NCBI GenBank assembly: GCA_949130485.1
Contig: OX422187.1
Coordinates: 2,100,659-2,164,658, forward strand
Direction: 5' to 3'
DNA length: 64,000 bases
Source of the DNA: Agelas oroides
Taxonomy: Eukaryota > Porifera > Demospongiae > Agelasida > Agelasidae
The position numbers were made by a program, and so were the translations under genes. Each line of letters begins with the position of its first letter. Position 1 is the stretch's first letter. A model generated the notes under the pieces. That model was not told the DNA's origin. It did not search any database and saw only the letters and a list, made by a program, of their open reading frames with translations. This document shows positions 11,583-35,574 of this stretch, piece by piece.

Positions 11583-13869
11583 ATGATGGATAGTCTAATC
11601 GAGAATGCTCAGAGATACTCTGACATTCTCAAGCGGTGCAGCTTGCCTGAAATTGCAAACTGGAAAGTCGAAGACATTGAAAGAGCATTCCACTGGGCTG
11701 ACTACTTCAAGAATGTCAGCTCAGCTACACCAACTAAATTTAGACATAGATATATAGTGTCACTCTACTATCAGATTTATGTATATACCTCTAGGTGCAC
11801 AGGCGTGCTGCTCAAAGGCAATCTCTTATGGACAAACTGGATGTTCAACTCAAAAAAATGGGTCATCAGTTTGGGTGGAGGTTTGCTGGGGAAGAACTTT
11901 GCTTCAAGTTCCTTGCATGCAGTGCTGAATACCTAACAAAGGTTAGCGAGTAAGTCATACCATGTGCAGCATTCATGATAATTATTTCACAGGCTTTGCT
12001 GGAAAACCCTGCCTTACCAGCTCATCTGAAGGAGAAGGTGCTTGAGCATTCAGACGATGCATTACACAAGGTTGGCACTATATTTAGCCATCATGCATCT
12101 GACATTCAGGCTCAGTCTTTTTCTTTACAGCACTTGGAAGATATATCAACATCTCAGACATTACTGGCAACTTTTTCAGCTATGCATGACAAGCTTGCAG
12201 ACTGTGTGAAAACAGAAGAACAGAAAACATCTTTTATTGGTATAAATTTAATCCTCTCCTCATGCACATGGCCCTGCATGAATGTTTGATATGCTTACTA
12301 TGTGTACAGGCTTGAAACACACCAATGTGTTATGTCTCCATGACGATATCAAGTGGCAGCTTACCCACCCTACAGAGTAAGCCCCAAGGAAAATTATTAC
12401 CAATTGGATTAATATCAATACTGCTTTCAACAAGATGATCTATAGCTAGTCACTATTATTGTCTCAAAATCAGTTTCTGAAAATGTATACTAACTTTCAG
12501 TAGATGACAATTACTCTGCAAGAGGACACTATTGTATAGGTGTCTGTCTGGTATTTTTGTAAAATCTTCGAGCCTCGTTCCCAGGCCCCAAAAAGGAGGA
12601 GGAGGGCCTGGAAACAAGGCTATATAATATTTCTAGCCTTGTTTCAAGGCTCACCTTGAAATGACCCATTGAAAAGGTTGTGTGGTAGCCTGGGAATGAG
12701 ACTATTGTAATTTTCTGAAAATAACTTACAGCCGAGTCATCCCTCTTTAAAAATGAAGTTTTTTCAAAGGTATCCATTTGTTGGAGAGGCAGTACAGTGG
12801 GAGAGGTGGGGCTAAAAAATGAAAGTAGGAAGGTACCATTTGCTGTTTATTGCACGAGAGGTTTACCGAGTCATTGCACAGAACTGCATATGCATGGTTG
12901 TGAACATAGTGATGGGATATCTTAATTGACTGATCATGAAATCTGACGCTAGGAAGACATCCAATGCTCAGTTACAGTTGCAGCTTTTTGGGAATATTGA
13001 CTCATGCAGTAATTGTGTTTGGGCTAAAAGCGACTCTGCCTGAATGTCTGGCAGTGGCTGGTCCCTGGTGGGTGCATGCTAGTCCCTGGTGGGTGCATGC
13101 TAGTCCCTATCTTAACCAGCCTCTCTTGTTTAACATAACTTGCTATTGTGTGGCTTGTCACTGTTTTTCAGACAACTAGGAAGTCTAGTGGAAAAGCGAC
13201 TCAACGAATTCGCTCAACAGGATGGTGGAATGGTGAGCCCAATGATTCAAGTATTGATGTAGCTATGCTGCATGTTAATGTGCATGGTCAATTTTTGTCC
13301 ACGTGTGTGTGTGTTGGAAACACATGCAGGAAATAATTCTTCTGGTGCTTCTCTACTCACCTGGCGCCGACAAAAAAACTGCACCACATGAGGGTGATGG
13401 GGCAGGTGCATCAGTGGACCCTGTGAAGAATGCTGTTCTAGAGTGGCTTATGAAAGAGATTAGAAATGTCACTGCTACAAGACCTGCTGCCCAGGAACCA
13501 AGTCAACTCACCAAAGTACTTTGGAATCAAGATCCCACACTTCTTGGTCAAGTCTCCAGCCAGTACTTGACATTCTTCAAGGAGCATATCAAGTATCTTG
13601 TACACAAGGTGGAGAGTCTTCGAGCTGAAACTGATAGTACATCAGTGAACTCAATTGCTGCTCAGGAGGTGAAATACAGATGGATTAGATCACACTTTTT
13701 TGCACTGGCTTTATCTGGAGACAGTGTTCGAGATGTTTGTATTTCTCTGGTCAAGTCTAGAATGTCTCCAGAAATGCAGTCTACATACGGGGCTAGTTTA
13801 GGGGCACACTTAATGGATGTGTGGAGTAAATTGTATTCAGAAATAACAGCTTCTTGTAAACTACATTAG
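11583..13869 (+). CDS. FANCF: FANCF-like Fanconi anaemia core complex subunit
   Basis: In vertebrates FANCF is the adaptor that holds the FANCA-FANCG and FANCC-FANCE modules in the ubiquitin ligase core complex acting on FANCD2 (family knowledge). Exons: 11583-11714, 11795-11941, 11993-12239, 12310-12376, 13172-13232, 13330-13869. The summed length, 1194 nt, is in frame. The product is 397 aa, or 377 aa if the in-frame 60-nt stretch 12071-12130 is spliced as an intron, close to the ~374 aa of the human protein. The N-terminus MDSLIENAQRYSDIL...AFHWADYFKNVHRR follows the FANCF pattern (start MESL, then RALQWARYLRHIHRR). The last exon gives the helical C-terminal domain (VLEWLMKEI...LMDVWSKLYSEI). 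Overall similarity is low and the assignment rests on the N-terminus, length and architecture. No AATAAA is seen before the next gene. Confidence 0.72.
12570..12710. mobile_element. Remnants of TAGCCTCG-family MITEs
   Basis: Two adjacent imperfect palindromes with AGCCTCGTTCCCAGGCC / GGCCTGGAAACAAGGCT and TAGCCTTGTTTCAAGG / CTGGGAATGAGACTA ends, in the FANCF intron between exons 4 and 5. No clean target duplication remains. Confidence 0.6.
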
Positions 13870-14018
13870 CATGCACCCACTCCTTTCACTTTTACATCGT
13901 GTCCTGCATGCAAAGCGGACTGTGAGGGAGAGGTCCCGGGAGTGGTTTGGAGGAAGTTTTGGCAAAGTTGGCGCCGAAACGAATGTTGTGCAGCCTTTGT
14001 GCGGCATCACTGATTGGG

Positions 14019-14025
14019 TATAAAA
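14019..14025 (+). promoter_or_regulatory. TATA box of the lipid-transfer gene
   Basis: TATAAAA lies 82 bp before the ATG at 14107 and only 150 bp after the FANCF stop. The FANCF 3' UTR and this promoter must therefore be packed together or overlap. It is the only clear TATA box seen upstream of a gene in this window, which suits a regulated secretory gene. Confidence 0.6.
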
Positions 14026-14106
14026 GCGACGCCGCATCCCGTAGTAGCTAGCGTGCATGTTAGCTACAAGTACAACCCTGCGCAAACAGTGCAAGAAGGG
14101 TTCATA

Positions 14107-18357
<4,251 letters not shown>

Positions 18358-18633
18358 AGAGGCTGGATTTCTCCAAGTAACAACATACTGACATTTATAC
18401 GGGATTATAGTAGTATCTATTTAGATTCATGGTTAGAGAGTTGAGAGATAACTCACTTTTTGTACCAGGTTTTCTGGCTTCTGAACTGAACTTATTTGTG
18501 CATTATGTGTCTACTTCATAGTTAGGTATCTACTCTTTTAATTGTACTCCTTTTCTGTGGGGTGAATAATAATAATAATTGTTTTTAATCATGCTGCAAT
18601 GATAAATGAATCATGGATAACACTGATTGATTG

Positions 18634-18639
18634 TTTATT
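18634..18639 (-). other. RECQL5 polyadenylation signal
   Basis: AATAAA on the minus strand only 15 nt after the RECQL5 stop codon (18656-18654), implying a very short 3' UTR. The lipid-transfer gene ends convergently 297 bp away. Confidence 0.55.
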
Positions 18640-18653
18640 TGTGAACAAAATGA

Positions 18654-27571
<8,918 letters not shown>

Positions 27572-28448
27572 CGTCAATGGCGTCGGTGGGCCATCCTCGG
27601 TGCACTCAAATTAAAGTCCGAGTGACGGATGTCGACTTTCACCAACGACACTCGTAATCAATTGCAAGCATCCTTGCTTCCACCATAGACCATGCTTCCA
27701 CCACATGAATGTCATTAACACCAGCAGGTGGCACAGCACAGGCTCGACAATCTATAGCTACGAGCACAGCTGGCACACACTCCAGTAGTCTCAAAAAACA
27801 GATCCACTGTACATGGCTGTATTGACCGGACCCTTCTGGGAGCAGGAATAGACTCTCGATCCTTTTAGCAAAATAATAACATGCTATTAATTATACTAAT
27901 AACACTGATGCATGCACTCCTTTTATGTTGCTTAGCAACCAAAAACAGGTACTAACTTTTAGCCATGCCCAATTGATGAAGTCAGATAATAGTCAGATAA
28001 AATTAAAAAAAAAACGCACACCTACAAACTACAATGTATGCAAGGATTGAAGAACTTTGTGTCTTGTCGAAGTGATTGGTTCCAGAATGGGACTTGACCT
28101 GCATGGAATACAATAGTGCCAACAGTAAGACCATGAAGAATAATACCCCTTCTGAGCATTCTATTCCCATGATATCATATTGGAAGTCAAATACGATCTG
28201 CGTTTACAGTACAACATGTTCTGTCCCTCGCGTCAAGATGCTAACACTGACCTTTGCACTCTTGACCTCCGATATGACATAATATCATGAAAACTAAAAA
28301 AGGCTCAGAAAGGGGTCTATGATGGACAGCATCATGACTAACAAGTAGCCTCGTTCCTTGTCTTGGTGCAAAACTAGACTCATGAATTGTTGTACACAGT
28401 GCAGCGTGCTGATATGATACACACTCGGACTTCAGACTCGGACTTGCT
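27572..28448. other. RECQL5-RanGAP1 intergenic region
   Basis: Both neighbours are on the minus strand, so this holds the RECQL5 promoter and the RanGAP1 3' UTR. I see no TATA box near 27571, no AATAAA for RanGAP1, no open frame with recognisable motifs and no clear repeat. Confidence 0.5.
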
Positions 28449-29943
28449 TTACCCAAAAGCTTGCTCCCATAGTCTCACTCTCAGGCTTCTCCTATTTCTA
28501 TTTGTACTAGTGCTATTGTTGGCAAATTTGCTTGGTGAGGAAGGAGGGAAGGAGGGAAGGAGGGAAGGAGGGAAGGAGGGAAGGAGGGAAGGAGGGAAGG
28601 AGGGAAGGAGGGAAGGAGGGAAGGAGGGAAGGAGGGAGGGAGGGAGGGAGGGAGGGAGGGAGGGAGGGAGGGAGGGAGGGAGGGAGGGAGGGAGGGAGGG
28701 AGGGAGACAGGGAGGGAGGGAGGCAGGGAGGGAGGGAGGCAGGGAAGGAGGGAGGGAGGGAAGGAGGGAAGGAGAGAAAGAGGGAAGGAGGAAATTTACC
28801 TGGTGAGGAAGAAAATCAGAATGTCTGCAGAGCCTCTTGGGAAGTAGTGTTGCCTCACAATGTGTGCCAGAGCCAGGAGGGGACCCTCCACATCTTTTAC
28901 TGGTCTGAACGTCTTGTCTTCAGACTGCAAATGGAAAGGCAAGATGAGCTCTTGGGGAGGCCCACATAAAACCTGGGTATGTAGCTGCCTCGAATCATGG
29001 CTTTCTATTGAGGATTCTGTCTTGCAGTTTTGGAGAAAAATCCGTTTTTCTGCAAAGCTGCAAGACAGAATCTGAACGGAATGCCTGGGTTCAAGGCTAG
29101 CCGGATATCAGGAGTGTGCTAAAAGCTGTGGGTGACCAAACAGTTGCATGTAACTCTCTCCAGCCTTGTTCCCAGGCTGTGCGAGAAGAGGGAATGAGGC
29201 TAGCTAACATGTCCCACTCTAGCCCTGAGGTGAAGTATCTCTACACACCTTGATCAGTCCAATCTGGACTAGTATTCCGTTGATGAGCTCGTTCATGTGT
29301 CCAGCTTGAGACATTTGCAACAATGCATCTGTGACCAAGGATATAAAACAATCAGTTATTGCAAACAAACCACACTCCAAGATGCCTTCGGAGTGGAGCA
29401 AATTTCAGCACAATCAGCAAACATTGCAGCATTCTTGCAGCAGCCAGTTAGCAGCGTGAGACAAGCTGCTTTACGATTCCATGACAACTGTCTCACAGTA
29501 CAAAGGCTGCTTGCCGTAGATTTACAGACGGCAAAAATTATGCACAATGACTGAGGTCACTTCAGGTGAGGGCCATGCATAGATGGCATTCATAAACAGC
29601 AGATTCAGCTTGTGATTGGAGTGTGAAGCTTAGTCCATGCTTGTGTAGCCATAGCAGCTGCCCTGACTGGAGAAATGGCAGCAATTTATGATCACCTATC
29701 TTTGGTGAGGACTTAGCTACTCATGCATTACTACTCACGCATTATGTGATGTTTCAACTATAAAGTGCACTACATAGGAGAGAGCAAATTTGTTCTCTGT
29801 ACCGACTGTCTGTAGTATGGCGTCCTTCACTGCATTGCTGCAGTTCTCAGTATAGCAAGAGGTCACCTTAGCATACATTTCTGCAATCTCCTGGGACCCC
29901 GGACCCTCCTGTAAGATGTGTGTGTGTGTGTGTGTGTGTGTGC

Positions 29944-29980
<37 letters not shown>

Positions 29981-32900
29981 ATGCGTGCGTGCGTGTGTGT
30001 GTGTGTGTCATGCGTGCGCGCATGTGTGTGTGTGTAAAGAATGGTGGAAATACCCAGATGTTTATAAGAATGTTGCAATCCACACTAATGCATAATTATC
30101 ACTACAGTGATGTAATATGATCGAGGTAGAGTATTGTTACGGCCTTACCCCGAGTGATCTGGTGATCATCTCACTTCTCTCCTCTCCCAATGCAACAAGG
30201 TTTTCACCAGAGGGGTGCAACAAGTACGCTTCTAATGTTACCTATATACATGAATGGAGCAAATAGTGGTTATATAGGACATGTCCACGTGCACTAGATA
30301 GAACAAATTGGATATCCATCCATGCAGGTCAAGAGCGCATAAGAACGGGCGGCTAGAGTAAGAGCGTGCAACTCTGTAAAATTTGAAACCGGTCGAAATT
30401 TACCGCCAGTACTAAAAATAGTAACACGTATTGTGCATGCTGCGTAGACATGACATACGCCGTTGTTGCATGCTAAGCATGTGACCGGTTGTTCTATTCT
30501 CAGTACGGTTCAATAATTTTTGACTGGACTACGGGCTTCTATTGGAGTTACATGCTCTTACTCAAGCTGCCCATTCTTATGCGCTCTTGATGCAGGTGTT
30601 ATGTAGACTGGTAAATGTATCGAGCTATCTTGTTTGTTGCTCCCAGCTTGCAGCGAGTGAGAGAATGTATCGAGCTATCTTGTTTGTTGCTCCCAGCTTG
30701 CAGCGAGTGAGAGAATTCATCAACCTTGATAGGCTAGAAATTTAGCCTTCATTTCCCATGCAGCGCTATTTGAGCCAATTTCTTGCTTGGCAACAGGACA
30801 CACACGTACCATCCACATATCCAGTTGGGTTAGAAATGTTTCATGTATACATGGTGCACACATAATACAATGTATAAATAAAAAAAAACAACTGAAATTG
30901 AAAATACATGCATTCTTGGATGCAAATAATATAACAATATACTCTTGCACTGTTCAACAGCACTGCGTGGATGGCTAGGAGGTCAGAAAGCGGTTATGTT
31001 CATTGGTCCTGGTAAGGCTCAGAGCAATGCTATAAAGTTAGTGATTCTAGTTTTTGTGTGAGGTCTTCCGTCTCCTGGAGGTGGGCCAGAGAAAATGACC
31101 AAGACTAAGTCATTACCACAAACAGGAAGGCAAAGGAATATACTCATGAGTGACTTCCTAGCCATCCAAGCTTGCTGTATTTGCTACCACTCCTTCTCTC
31201 TCTCTCTCTCTCTTTGTCCCACACAGACATACACCCTCCTCCCCTCTCCCCACACATACACACACCCTCCTTCCCTCTCCCCACACATACACACACCCTC
31301 CTTCCCTCTCCCCACACATACACACACCCTCCTCCCCTCTCCCCACACAGACATACACCCTCCTCCCCTCTCCCCACACATACACACACCTTTATAAAAA
31401 TTTAATTTCCAGATAACCCCACCACAGTTTGCCTCCCCAAAAACTGTGAAGTGGAAACTCACAGTTTTTTGGTTCTGTTGCTGCATGTCAGCTTCGTCAT
31501 TCCTCAGCCCATGTTCTTGCAGTTCTCCACTTGTACCTCCAGCATCATTCTCCTCCTCCTCTCCCTCCTCCTCCTCCTCCTCCTTCTTCTCCTCCTCCTC
31601 CTCCTCCTCCTCCTCCTCCTCCTCCTCCTCCTCCTCCCCCTCCTCCTCTTCACTCTCCAACCCTTCGTCATCACTCAGGGACCCCAGGGCATCCAAACAA
31701 CCCTTGGCGTCCAATGATTCCCTAAGCAGCTCTATGCCATTCTCTCCCAGACAGTTGCCTATAGGGTAGAAGAGTTAGAAACTCAGCAATCAAGTACAGA
31801 AGAGCAAGAGAGGGCTGTCTATTTTCTTCTTCATCATTCAACCACCAGAGAGAAAAGGAGAAACATGTCTGCTCTTTTCTTGATTAGAAACTTGACACTG
31901 CTAACCATTCGAGTGAAAAGGTGAGAGGAAAAACGTGTAATTCCTCCTTGATTGCCCTGCTCTTCCTTTGATAGGCAAGACAAAAACTTTTCATAGCCTC
32001 ATACCCATGCCACCTTGTTCCACCTCCTATGTGGCCTGGGTATGAGGCTAAACTTGACACTGCTAACCGTTGAGATCAATCTTCTTCAGTTGCTCCTTGT
32101 CGGCCAATGCTTCTGCCACTGCCAAGGCCGCACCTTGGTCCACCTCGTCAAAACTTAAAATCACCTCCTAAAAGGAGAGAAACTACTCATAGCATGGATG
32201 CCCAAGAGCACGTGACAAAACAAGGTTCTCACAGACCTTGGTTTTGACCATCACTTCCTAAATCCCACCCACAACACTTGCTGACTTGGCTTCCCACTTG
32301 AACTCTATCAGTCTCTAGTTACACATTAGCAAACCTCAAGAAGTAAATTTCTAGCCACAACCCTAACGCAAAACTATGCGTCTAGTACCAGTGAAAGGTA
32401 GCCTTGTTCCCAGGTTCTCTTACAGGGAGAACCTGGGAACGAGGCTAATTAAAAGGGCATCAGGGTAGTTCCGAATGGGAAGTGATCACAACTCTCAGTC
32501 AACATGCCACTCCCACTTGTAGTTTTATTTAAAACTTGCCAGTTATGTACACACACATACTTTGTGTGCATATTTGCAATTGTGAAAGTTTTCATTAAAA
32601 TGAACCTAGACAAAAAGTCTTACCACATCTTTCTTCAGGGTATGAATACCAATGAGCTACAGTGCACCTCTAATGTATGGTATGCATTTCCTCCTCCAAT
32701 TGTTTACATGATCATATGTACACTATATACAGTGGACCCTCACTTATCCGGCTACAAAACGGGACCAGACCATGGCCAGATAAGCGAAATAGCCGGATAT
32801 GTGAACCATCATGCAAATAGTGTCTACAATGTATCATTATTAGCACTGCTGTTTCTTTTCCTGTCGTGATTGTGGTGCAAACAATCGTCATATTTCGACC

Positions 32901-35543
32901 TCTTCAGGCTTTGGACAGTCGAAATTCCGGCATCTTTGCGTGGTTACTCCTGCCTTCAAACGATCTAGTATAGCTACTTTGCTCCGTGCACACCGTGGGC
33001 ATTAAATAGAATGTGCAGAGATCGAGGCCGGATAATCCGAGCAGCCAGATAGTTGAGGTTCGGATAAGTGAGGTTCCACTGTACACCCACCTCTAATTGT
33101 CTGTGTCCATCTTTTATTGCCTCTGCAATCACCCTGGCACCGTCTGACCGCACAAGACAGTCCCCAAAGTTGATCACTCTTAGATCCTGGAGGTCAGGAA
33201 GGACCTCTGCCATGGCCAGGGAGCCCTCCTCTGTGAACGTGTTGTCGTTCAAGTCGATAATCTGCAAGTAGAAATCTTGTGACAGTTCCTGTCTGTCCTA
33301 GTCTCATTCCCAAACCTCATCCAACGCATAAATCACTCCATTATAACACAAGTTATATTGGGGTTGGTCTGGAATCTGGGATTGAGTGGTATTTGTCTGA
33401 TTTCAAAGTTTTTGAGTTGTTGTTTACACTTCAGTAAGCTGCTGAAAATACTTTGTACATAGTACACATTTTCATAGCCTCGGTCCCAGGCCTCCCCCGT
33501 TTTACCTTCCGTTTGCGTTCACAATAATACACGGGAGTGGAAGGCCGGCGAAAAACGGGGAAGGCCTGGGAGCATTCATCACGTGAATGACGTCAGGTGG
33601 ACGCGAGGTGGACGTAGGGGGGGAGGGACCCAACTGCCAAAACAACGCACAGGACCATCCGTTCGAGCACTCTACCGTGTTTTCAGGCTCCAGACCTTAG
33701 CGTGATGGAAACTACCCGTCTTGACCGGTAAGAAACTCACTTTCAAGTTTAGTACGTTTATATTTGAATATCGGCCTCTCCCCCCCTACGTCCACCTCGC
33801 GTCCACTCACGTGATGAATGCTCCCAGGCCTTCCCCGTTTTTCGCCGGCCTTCCACTCCCGTGTATTATTGTGAACGCAAACGGAAGGTAAAACGGGGGA
33901 GGTCTGGGACCGAGGCTAACATTTTCACACAGTATTCCCTATACGTAAACAGTTGAGTCAGTATGATGTATTAAAGTCACAAAAAAGTTTGCCAAACGCA
34001 AACAAGCACATGTAGGGATGAAATCCTCAAAAACCAACCAAACAAGACGGGAACGACACCACAATACTTTTACACCATCCCTACATCTTGTGCCATTTTG
34101 CCAAAACTGTGTGTTTGTATTTGTTTTTTAGTTGTGTGTAGAAGAGGGTTGTCTTGTAGATGGAAGGGTGTGGCGTGGGTGTGTTGTGCATAGTGAGTAT
34201 GTTGTGTTGTTGGTGGTTGCTACTGAGTGTAGCAGGTATGGTCCAAGTTGTGTGTAGAAGGTGTGGAGTGAGTGAGGAGTGGTGAGTGTGTGTGTTATGT
34301 TGGAATGTGCATTATGTTTTTAAGTTTTATGCCTGTTTAGCATGATAGATATGGGTTGTCTTGTATACAGGTGGCTGTGAAGTGAGTAGTGGTAATTTTG
34401 TAATGCTTTGTGAAGGATGGGTTATTTTGTGAGATAGTTGAATGGAGTGAAGTACTATGTTTGTTTGTGGTTGGTGTGGGCTAATAAGTACAAATGTAGA
34501 GGGTTTTGTGTTGTGTACAGGTGGCAAAATGGCACAAGATGTAGGGATGGTGTAAAAGTATTGTGGTGTCGTTCCCGTCTTGTTTGGTTGGTTTTTGAGG
34601 ATTTCATCCCTACATGTGCTTGTTTGCGTTTGGCAAACTTTTTTGTGACTTGTTTCTGTTGTTTTTTTTTTGTTGTTGTGTAACCACACCCCAAGTGAAA
34701 TGACTTGTTATGTAGTTTATTGTTGATGTTGATGGATTTCTGGAGGATGTTAGCTGTTTGCACTTATCCACTTGACAATGGAATCATGGGTGTAACTGTT
34801 GTCTAATTGGGTATGTGCATGTGTGTGTGAGTGGTTGTTCTAAGGCACTGTGGTATATACATGACTGTCTACCTGTTCTGTTGTATGACAGGGTTGTAAC
34901 ACTGTATGTTGTGTGTTGTCCAAGGAACAGTTTCTATAGCTGGTTATACATTGTGGGCAGGTGTGCGTAGGTTGTGTATGGTGGGTGGCAGGTACATAGG
35001 TCATAAAGAGGTAAGGCATAACTGTGGTAAAGGAACCCTTGGAGAGTAAGAGTGTTTTTCCGGGTTCTTCCAGTACTTGTTACGGGACGCTTGCCTTTTG
35101 CTTTCTTTGTTTCGCAGATAGTTCTGCTTATCCCGCGCCCGTTTCTTGTGGACGTTACGCATACTGCGTTCCTTGTCAAATCCAGCACAAGTACGTCAAC
35201 TGCTGTATGAAAGTAGCAATCGTTTGGGAATCAATCGATCGTCAAGTTCTCTACGGAAGTAGAATAACCGCAGCTGCATGCCAACTTCACGTGCTGTAGC
35301 TGTTGAACTTCTGTTGACGTAATCGCTATGAATATTCTATTCTAACAAAATGGCGTATAGCAGCAAGCATAAGCGTGGGGTTACCTGAGAATCGCCGATT
35401 AATTCGACTTCTTTCTTTGAGAACGATGAGTGGTGGGTACAATACCCAGTAATTTATGCTGATCTTTCGCGTTTGAATCGTTGTAATAGCTTCAGCCGTT
35501 GTCGTGCTATCGTGGTGAGCAAAAGAAGAAGAAGAAGAAGAAG

Positions 35544-35574
<31 letters not shown>

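Noticed and set aside
28387..28969. [13 protein letters not shown] glycine/arginine/glutamate-rich proteins
   Set aside because: Translations of the GGAA/GGGA repeat; the true coding strand here is RanGAP1 on the minus strand.
29297..29554. Plus-strand frame of 85 aa opposite RanGAP1 exon 10
   Set aside because: It overlaps the antisense of a real exon and has no recognisable domain; treated as chance.
31451..31769. Plus-strand poly-Pro/Ser/Leu frames
   Set aside because: Shadow of the RanGAP1 acidic Glu tract on the minus strand.
34438..35299. Coding gene inside the large RanGAP1 intron
   Set aside because: Frames lie in GT-rich foldback interior or unique intronic sequence without motifs or matching splice partners.
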